Origin: Xanthobacteraceae bacterium
Lineage (GTDB): Bacteria; Pseudomonadota; Alphaproteobacteria; Rhizobiales; Xanthobacteraceae
Length of the DNA: 10,755 nucleotides
Direction of reading: 5' to 3'
Assembly: GCA_030040825.1 (NCBI GenBank)
Contig: JASHSY010000300.1
Span: 1-10,755 of the forward strand
Positions 6,727 through 10,755 of the stretch are shown here, piece after piece. Position numbers and translations under genes: made by a program. Numbering within the stretch: the first letter of the stretch is position 1; every line of letters begins with the position of its first letter. Under the pieces are notes generated by a model. That model was given only the letters and a program-made list of their open reading frames with translations, made no database searches and had not been told where the DNA came from.

Positions 6727-7932
6727 TTACGACCAACGAGCGCGCAGCGAGCGAAACCTCCTGCGCGCTACCGGGGCAAGTACGGCGAGCGCCGGGATGG
6801 AGCGCGGGCGAAAACGCTTGACCTGCATTTCGTTGCCGCGCCAGACAAATCCGTCGCCGAACAGCGCGCCGACAAACAGCACGGGCAACAAAAGGTCGCG
6901 CGCCAGGCAGACGAGCGGGTAGCGCGCGGAAACGTGCCAGCCGGCGGCGAGCGCAAGCAAAGTCTCCGCCCCGTACCAAACAACGGCGAGGAGAATGACC
7001 GAAAGTACTGGACGGAGCCCCAACCCAGGGGCGGCGAGCGCGAGTGCGAGCATTGGCAGCGCGGCGCCGGACAGCGCTTCCGGGAGGAAATAAGCAAAGA
7101 AGCTTGCCCGGCGAAGCCGCGCCCAGCGCAATTGCCGATACCAAACTTCGCGGGCGCGGCGGTAGCCGAGCGGCTGCGGGAAGGGCCGATCGACCAGCCG
7201 GACTTTGCGGCCGGCGCCGCGCACGATCTTGGTCGAAGCGGCGTCCTCGGCGACTTCGTTGGCAAGCATTTCGATCCCGCCGGCGTGTTCGAGGTCGCAA
7301 CGCCGCCACAGCATGGTCTTGCCCTGGGCAAAGCCGCAGCCGATCGCGTCGGCAACGTATTGCCAGCGGGCCTGATAGGTATTGAGGAAGGCGCATTCGA
7401 GTTCGGCCCAAAAGCCATGCGGCTGCGCGCCGATCGGCGGCGAAGCGACGAGGCCGGTATCGTCGCGCCAATTGGCGAACAACTGCCCGATATAGTCGCG
7501 CGGCAGCAGCACATTTGAATCGGCGAGAACGATCCAGTCATGCCTGGCCGCGCGCCAACCCTTGAGCACGTTGTTCAGTTTCGGGTTGGCACTGATCCGG
7601 TCGTCGCCGATGAGCAACCGCGCGCCGACGCCGGCATGCTGCGCCATCATCGCTTCGATCAGCGGAAGAACCGGATCCCGAACGTCGGCGACGCAAAACA
7701 AAATTTCGCAGCGCCGATCATCGAGCGTAAATGTCGAAGCCAGAGTTTCGCGGCCGTAATTGTCGATGCCGCAAAGCGGACGTATCAGGCTGACGGCCGG
7801 AAGTTCACTGTGGGATGGCCGCTCTGCGCGCGCATTGCGGCGCAACCGGATGGCGGCGATTGCTAGACTGACGACGTGGATCGTGGCGGCGCAGATGCAG
7901 AAGGTCGTGGCGGCGAGAATCGGCGCTGTCAT
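6727..7932 (-). CDS. GT21 glycosyltransferase, ceramide glucosyltransferase-like
   Basis: GT21 enzymes transfer a sugar from a nucleotide donor to a membrane lipid such as ceramide. The 401-residue protein has an N-terminal membrane anchor at about 4-29. The GT-A-like catalytic domain carries SLIRPLCGID (48-57), CVADVRDP (80-87), ANPKLNNVLKGW (115-126), the DSN metal/donor site at 138-140, an acidic E229-D230 pair, and RQLRW at 266-270, which is the (Q/R)xxRW motif. C-terminal hydrophobic segments lie at about 285-303, 307-330 and 339-360. It most resembles, from memory, the rhizobial glucosylceramide synthases. The related hopanoid enzyme HpnI is the main alternative, but no hopanoid genes are near. 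Transcription diverges from the LpxH-like gene. The tail after the last membrane segment is very basic. The family call is secure; the sugar and acceptor are inferred. Confidence 0.85.
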   Translation of the reverse strand: MTAPILAATTFCICAATIHVVSLAIAAIRLRRNARAERPSHSELPAVSLIRPLCGIDNYGRETLASTFTLDDRRCEILFCVADVRDPVLPLIEAMMAQHAGVGARLLIGDDRISANPKLNNVLKGWRAARHDWIVLADSNVLLPRDYIGQLFANWRDDTGLVASPPIGAQPHGFWAELECAFLNTYQARWQYVADAIGCGFAQGKTMLWRRCDLEHAGGIEMLANEVAEDAASTKIVRGAGRKVRLVDRPFPQPLGYRRAREVWYRQLRWARLRRASFFAYFLPEALSGAALPMLALALAAPGLGLRPVLSVILLAVVWYGAETLLALAAGWHVSARYPLVCLARDLLLPVLFVGALFGDGFVWRGNEMQVKRFRPRSIPALAVLAPVARRRFRSLRARWS

Positions 7933-8071
7933 CGCTGCGTTGTCTAATGAAAACGCGTGACAGCGTTGTGAATCGATGAACGTAAACCGGCGTTAACTTT
8001 TGTTGTCACGCCGCTGCCATCGAATCCGCTTATAGGCGAGGCCATGTCGAGCCGGCGAGAGACCAAACATC
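7933..8071. promoter_or_regulatory. Divergent intergenic region with a split 8-bp inverted repeat
   Basis: This space drives the glycosyltransferase to the left and the metallophosphatase to the right. It is richer in A and T around 7970-8005 than the flanking genes. GCGTGACA (7955-7962) and its exact reverse complement TGTCACGC (8004-8011) flank that stretch, with 49 bases between arm centres. A CTTATAGG element at 8029-8036 could be a -10 region for the rightward gene, but no well-spaced -35 accompanies it. Promoter positions are therefore not assigned. Confidence 0.35.
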
Positions 8072-8887
8072 GTGACACCTGAGCGCGGCACGCGTCTGTT
8101 CCGTACTCTGTTTATCTCGGATGTTCACCTCGGCGCGCGCGGCTGCCAAGCCGACAGGCTCCTCGATTTCCTTCGCTATCACGATGCCGAGACAGTCTAT
8201 CTGGTCGGCGATATTGTCGACGGCTGGCAGTTGCGCTCAGGCTGGTATTGGCCGCAGCCGCACAATGACGTGGTGCAGAAGCTTCTCCGCAAGGCGCGCA
8301 AGGGTACGCGCATCATCTATCTGCCCGGTAATCACGACGAATTCCTGCGCCACTATTACGGCACGCATTTTGGCGGCATCGAGGTGGCGGAAACCGTCAT
8401 TCACGAAGCGGCCGACGGCCGCCGCTATCTGGTCGTGCACGGCGACGTGTTCGACCTCGTGGTCAAGCACGCACGATGGCTGGCGCTGCTCGGCGACACC
8501 GCGTACGACTTCGCTATTTTTGTGAACCGGTATTTCAATGCCGTCCGCCGGCGGCTCGGCTTTTCTTATTGGTCGCTTTCGCAATGGGCCAAGCACAAGG
8601 TCAAGAACGCGGTGAACTATATCGGCGCGTTCGAGCAGACTTTGGCGGCCGAGGCGCGGCGCCGCGACGTCGATGGCGTCATCTGCGGCCATATCCACCA
8701 CGCGGTCATCCACGACGACTTCGGCATCCGTTATATGAATTGCGGCGATTGGGTCGAAAGCTGCACGGCGCTCGCCGAACATGCGGACGGTACGTTCGAG
8801 ATTATCAGCTGGTTCGCCGGCGCCGCGCAGGCACTTGGAATTTCGCGCTTGGTCGAGCGCGATGAGGAAGCCGAGATTGCAGCTTAA
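8072..8887 (+). CDS. LpxH-like calcineurin-fold metallophosphatase
   Basis: This is a two-metal phosphoesterase of 271 residues from the YbbF/LpxH branch, whose best-known member hydrolyses UDP-2,3-diacylglucosamine in lipid A synthesis. Metal ligands visible are D17 and H19 (ISDVHLG), D47 (VGDIVDGW), N87 and H88 (LPGNHDE), H123 (VVHGDVFD), and H207 and H209 (GHIHH). A helical insertion at about 150-195 rich in aromatic and basic residues (FSYWSLSQWAKHKVKN) could contact the membrane. Genuine LpxH has GNRD where this protein has GNHD, so the UDP-diacylglucosamine activity is doubtful; alphaproteobacteria generally use LpxI for that step. The start is a GTG with only a weak GAGAG upstream; an ATG at 8044 is out of frame. 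It faces a GT21 glycosyltransferase, suggesting a lipid-linked substrate. Family certain, substrate unknown. Confidence 0.9.
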   Translation: MTPERGTRLFRTLFISDVHLGARGCQADRLLDFLRYHDAETVYLVGDIVDGWQLRSGWYWPQPHNDVVQKLLRKARKGTRIIYLPGNHDEFLRHYYGTHFGGIEVAETVIHEAADGRRYLVVHGDVFDLVVKHARWLALLGDTAYDFAIFVNRYFNAVRRRLGFSYWSLSQWAKHKVKNAVNYIGAFEQTLAAEARRRDVDGVICGHIHHAVIHDDFGIRYMNCGDWVESCTALAEHADGTFEIISWFAGAAQALGISRLVERDEEAEIAA

Positions 8888-8897
8888 CCGGCACTCA

Positions 8898-9073
8898 TCA
8901 TTGTGAGGCAAAAAGGCGTTCACGCCTGTCTTCGACGGGCTATGGCGAAGCAATCCAAATTGCAGAGCAGGAGGAAGCGGGATTGCTTCGCTCCCGCCTT
9001 CGCGCTCTGCGCTTCGGCGGACTCTTACCGTCCGAAGCTCGCAGAGCGAGCCTGGAACGGTTGCTCGCAATGA
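8898..9073. repeat. Intergenic palindromic repeat element (MITE-like), 176 bp
   Basis: The element fills most of the space between two convergent genes. Its ends are imperfect inverted repeats, TCATTGTGAG (8898-8907) and CTCGCAATGA (9064-9073), which pair at nine of ten positions. Inside are GCGAAGCAATCC (8945-8956) with its exact reverse complement GGATTGCTTCGC (8980-8991), and a long hairpin at 9003-9048. That hairpin has a 9-bp base (CGCTCTGCG / CGCAGAGCG), then CTTCGG / CCGAAG and CGG / CCG, with small bulges and a 7-base loop. Motifs of the type GGATTGCTTCG...CTCGCAATGA recur between genes in Bradyrhizobium-like genomes, as I recall. No coding capacity or target duplication is evident. 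A 5-bp hairpin (8914-8927) also sits in the left part. Confidence 0.7.
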
Positions 9074-9095
9074 CAAAGATTGAATTTTTTGACCG

Positions 9096-9920
9096 TCAAT
9101 GTCCGAAGATCAGCCGCGACGGATGCTCGTCGATGTTCTTTAGCACCTTCTGAAGCTCGGCCAGCGTGCGGCGGCCGTCGACGGCGAACGCCTCGTATTC
9201 TTTCAATCCGGAATTTGAGAAGCGGATCAGCCCGGCCGATATTTCATCGGTGCGCTTGTCGAGATTGTCGGCAAGCTTGCGGATCGCTTCGGCCGCTTGG
9301 CCGATCTCGCCGGGGTTGTCGCCGGACCCGGCGAGGTTTTCCAGCCCGGCCATCACTTTGTCGAGACGCTGCGAATTCTGCGCCAGCGTCGTGGTCACGG
9401 TTTCGATATTGTGCAGCGAGGTGCGCATGGCCGCTTCGTTCTCGCTAACTAGGCCGTCGATGTGCGAAAGCACGTCACGCGCGGCTTGCGTGACATCGGC
9501 TCCTGCGCTTGGGTCGGCATAGAGCGTCGGGACGTGGCCGGCGTCGGCGGTGACCAGCGCTGCATCGGCCGATCCGCCGGTCAGTGACACCTCGGCCAGG
9601 CCGGTCAGTCCCTGAAAGGCCAGTGAAACCTTGGTGTCGGCGCGTATCGGGACGCTGCGATCGAGCGCGATCTGCGCTTCGACCTTGCGCGGATCGTGCG
9701 GATCAAGCGCAAGCTGCGTCACCTCGCCGACACGCATGCCGTCGAACAGCACGGAAGCCCCGGCCCGCAGCCCGGAAACCGAGTTGGCGAACACGATGCG
9801 ATAGACCGAGCGCTCGCCGCCGCCCGTGCTGCTCTGGAACCAGTAGACGAAGCCGAACACGCCGAGGATAACCGCAAGCGTGAACGCGCCGGTGATTGTG
9901 TAGTTGGCCTTGGTTTCCAT
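9096..9920 (-). CDS. mlaD: MCE-domain lipid-binding protein, MlaD-like
   Basis: MlaD-type proteins form a periplasmic ring bound to an inner-membrane ABC transporter and carry phospholipids between the membranes. The 274-residue protein has a single N-terminal membrane helix at about 9-29. One MCE domain follows at about 38-116, with SGLRAGASVLFDGMRVGEV and the typical QGLTGLAEVSLTGG end. The C-terminal half, about 142-265, is helical and polar, as in MCE proteins that form a tube or coiled coil, and the protein ends in PSRLIFGH. A GAGAGG ribosome site overlaps the end of the ATPase gene, and the ATG follows the mlaF stop by 11 bases. The auxiliary lipoprotein gene often found after such MCE genes is absent here. 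Assignment to the Mla class rather than another MCE system rests on the single-MCE layout and neighbours. Confidence 0.9.
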   Translation of the reverse strand: METKANYTITGAFTLAVILGVFGFVYWFQSSTGGGERSVYRIVFANSVSGLRAGASVLFDGMRVGEVTQLALDPHDPRKVEAQIALDRSVPIRADTKVSLAFQGLTGLAEVSLTGGSADAALVTADAGHVPTLYADPSAGADVTQAARDVLSHIDGLVSENEAAMRTSLHNIETVTTTLAQNSQRLDKVMAGLENLAGSGDNPGEIGQAAEAIRKLADNLDKRTDEISAGLIRFSNSGLKEYEAFAVDGRRTLAELQKVLKNIDEHPSRLIFGH

Positions 9921-9931
9921 GAGATGGCCTC

Positions 9932-10708
9932 TCAGTGATGGACGTGGCGCGCGATCTGGCGCCCGCGGTTGCCTTGAAAATATGACTTGAGCCAGGGATG
10001 CTCGGAAGCGAGCATGGTTTCGATCGAGCCGGCTGCGATCACCTTGCCCTCGGACAGGACCGCGATGCGGTCGCAGACCGCGTGCAGGCTGTCGAGGTCA
10101 TGGGTAACCATGAACACGCTCAAACCGAGCGTGCGTTGCAGCGTGCGGATCAACTGGTCGAACTCGGCGGCGCCGATCGGATCGAGACCGGAGGTCGGCT
10201 CGTCGAGAAAAACCACGTCGGGATCGAGCGCAAGTGCACGCGCGAGCGCCACCCTTTTCACCATGCCGCCGGAAAGCTCGGCCGGATATTTTCCGCCCAC
10301 GTCGGCATGCAGACCCACCATTTCAAGCTTGGCGACGGCGATCTCCTCCATCAGACGCGGCGAGAGCCTGAGATATTCGCGCATCGGAAACTGAACGTTC
10401 TGCAAAACGGTGAGCGATGAAAACAAGGCGCCCTGCTGAAACAGGACGCCCCAGCGCTGCTCGATCGCGCGGCGCGCGTTTTCATCAATGCCGGCAAGAT
10501 CGGTGCCGAACACTTTGATCGTGCCCTGGCGCCGCGGCAATAGCCCGATGACCGCGCGCATCAATACCGACTTGCCGGCACCCGACCCGCCGACAAAGCC
10601 GAGGATTTCTCCCTCGAAGACATCGAGCGACGCATGGTCGAGCACGGTGAGGTCGCCAAAGCCGACGACCAGATCACGAACGCTGATCACGGCGGTATTG
10701 CTGGCCAT
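9932..10708 (-). CDS. mlaF: ABC transporter ATP-binding protein, MlaF-like
   Basis: This is the ATPase subunit that powers phospholipid movement by the MlaE/MlaD complex at the inner membrane. The 258-residue protein has every ABC element: Walker A GGSGAGKS at 40-47, the Q-loop at Q91/Q92 (LFQQGALF), the signature LSGGM at 145-149, Walker B VVFLDE at 165-170, the D-loop SGLD at 173-176 and the switch histidine H203 (VTHDLD). The phrase LFQQGALFSSLTV and the M-V-K-R-V signature tail are characteristic of Mla/MCE-associated ATPases. The ATG lies two bases after the permease stop, so the genes are co-transcribed and probably coupled. The protein ends in a basic, histidine-containing tail (GRQIARHVHH). 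Confidence 0.94.
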   Translation of the reverse strand: MASNTAVISVRDLVVGFGDLTVLDHASLDVFEGEILGFVGGSGAGKSVLMRAVIGLLPRRQGTIKVFGTDLAGIDENARRAIEQRWGVLFQQGALFSSLTVLQNVQFPMREYLRLSPRLMEEIAVAKLEMVGLHADVGGKYPAELSGGMVKRVALARALALDPDVVFLDEPTSGLDPIGAAEFDQLIRTLQRTLGLSVFMVTHDLDSLHAVCDRIAVLSEGKVIAAGSIETMLASEHPWLKSYFQGNRGRQIARHVHH

Positions 10709-10710
10709 GG

Positions 10711-10755
10711 CTACATTCCGATGCCGGCGAAAAACATTGCGAACAGGCCGTCGAG
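10711..10755 (-). CDS. mlaE: MlaE-type permease, last 14 codons (partial at right edge)
   Basis: Reading leftward from the window edge, an open frame gives LDGLFAMFFAGIGM and then TAG (10713-10711), two bases before the mlaF start. The short hydrophobic end with a glycine-rich finish fits the C-terminus of MlaE-family permeases, and its position directly upstream of mlaF is the expected one. Only 14 residues are visible, so the call relies mainly on gene order. Confidence 0.7.
   Translation of the reverse strand, partial: LDGLFAMFFAGIGM

Noticed and set aside
6934..7518. Plus-strand open frame (194 codons) opposite the glycosyltransferase
   Set aside because: Its composition is typical of an antisense shadow, and the minus strand has the full GT21 motif set.
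8237..9076. Minus-strand open frame (279 codons) running from the repeat element into the LpxH-like gene
   Set aside because: It reads through the repeat element and antisense to a metallophosphatase with all metal ligands; no ribosome site or domain.
9084..9091. T run after the repeat as an intrinsic terminator for the LpxH-like gene
   Set aside because: The nearest strong stem ends at 9048, more than 30 bases upstream, which is too far for a canonical terminator.

Overview
The window looks like the chromosome of an alphaproteobacterium of the order Hyphomicrobiales, in the Bradyrhizobium/Xanthobacteraceae neighbourhood. This rests on the high GC content with strong third-position bias, on the gene order DUF1285 - CoA pyrophosphatase - DUF6111 - CCA transferase divergent from moxR - DUF58 - DUF4159, and on an intergenic repeat with GGATTGCTTCGC / CTCGCAATGA motifs of a type I recall from such genomes. 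No database search was run, so the taxonomic placement is a judgement from protein families and recalled gene order.

Region 1 (1-3470, minus strand) is a tight operon read right to left: a MoxR-type AAA+ ATPase, a DUF58 protein with a MIDAS-like DxSxS motif, and a large membrane-anchored BatA/DUF4159-type protein that runs off the left edge. Such sets are thought to act as an ATPase chaperone plus VWA-like partners at the cell envelope. Region 2 (3471-3660) is a divergent intergenic space with two short dyads. Region 3 (3661-6441, plus strand) is four genes chained by three 4-base start/stop overlaps: a DUF1285 protein, a Nudix CoA pyrophosphatase, a small DUF6111 membrane protein and the tRNA CCA-adding enzyme. 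A perfect 12-bp hairpin lies in the last codons of the CCA gene.

Region 4 (6442-6726) has no intact gene but holds what looks like the frameshifted remnant of a small protein. Region 5 (6727-8887) is a divergent pair: a GT21 ceramide-glucosyltransferase-like enzyme (minus) and an LpxH-like calcineurin-fold metallophosphatase (plus). Both suggest work on envelope lipids. Region 6 (8888-9095) is filled by a 176-bp repeat element with imperfect terminal inverted repeats and several competing hairpins. Region 7 (9096-10755, minus) is an Mla-type phospholipid transporter operon: the last 14 codons of the MlaE permease, the MlaF ATPase and the MlaD MCE protein.

The intact genes are mostly ordinary housekeeping and envelope functions. 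I did not find an obviously new multi-gene system, phage, CRISPR array, tRNA or insertion sequence. The most interesting items are the repeat element, the frameshifted remnant, the LpxH-like enzyme with a non-LpxH signature beside a sphingolipid-type glycosyltransferase, and the hairpin at the end of cca.
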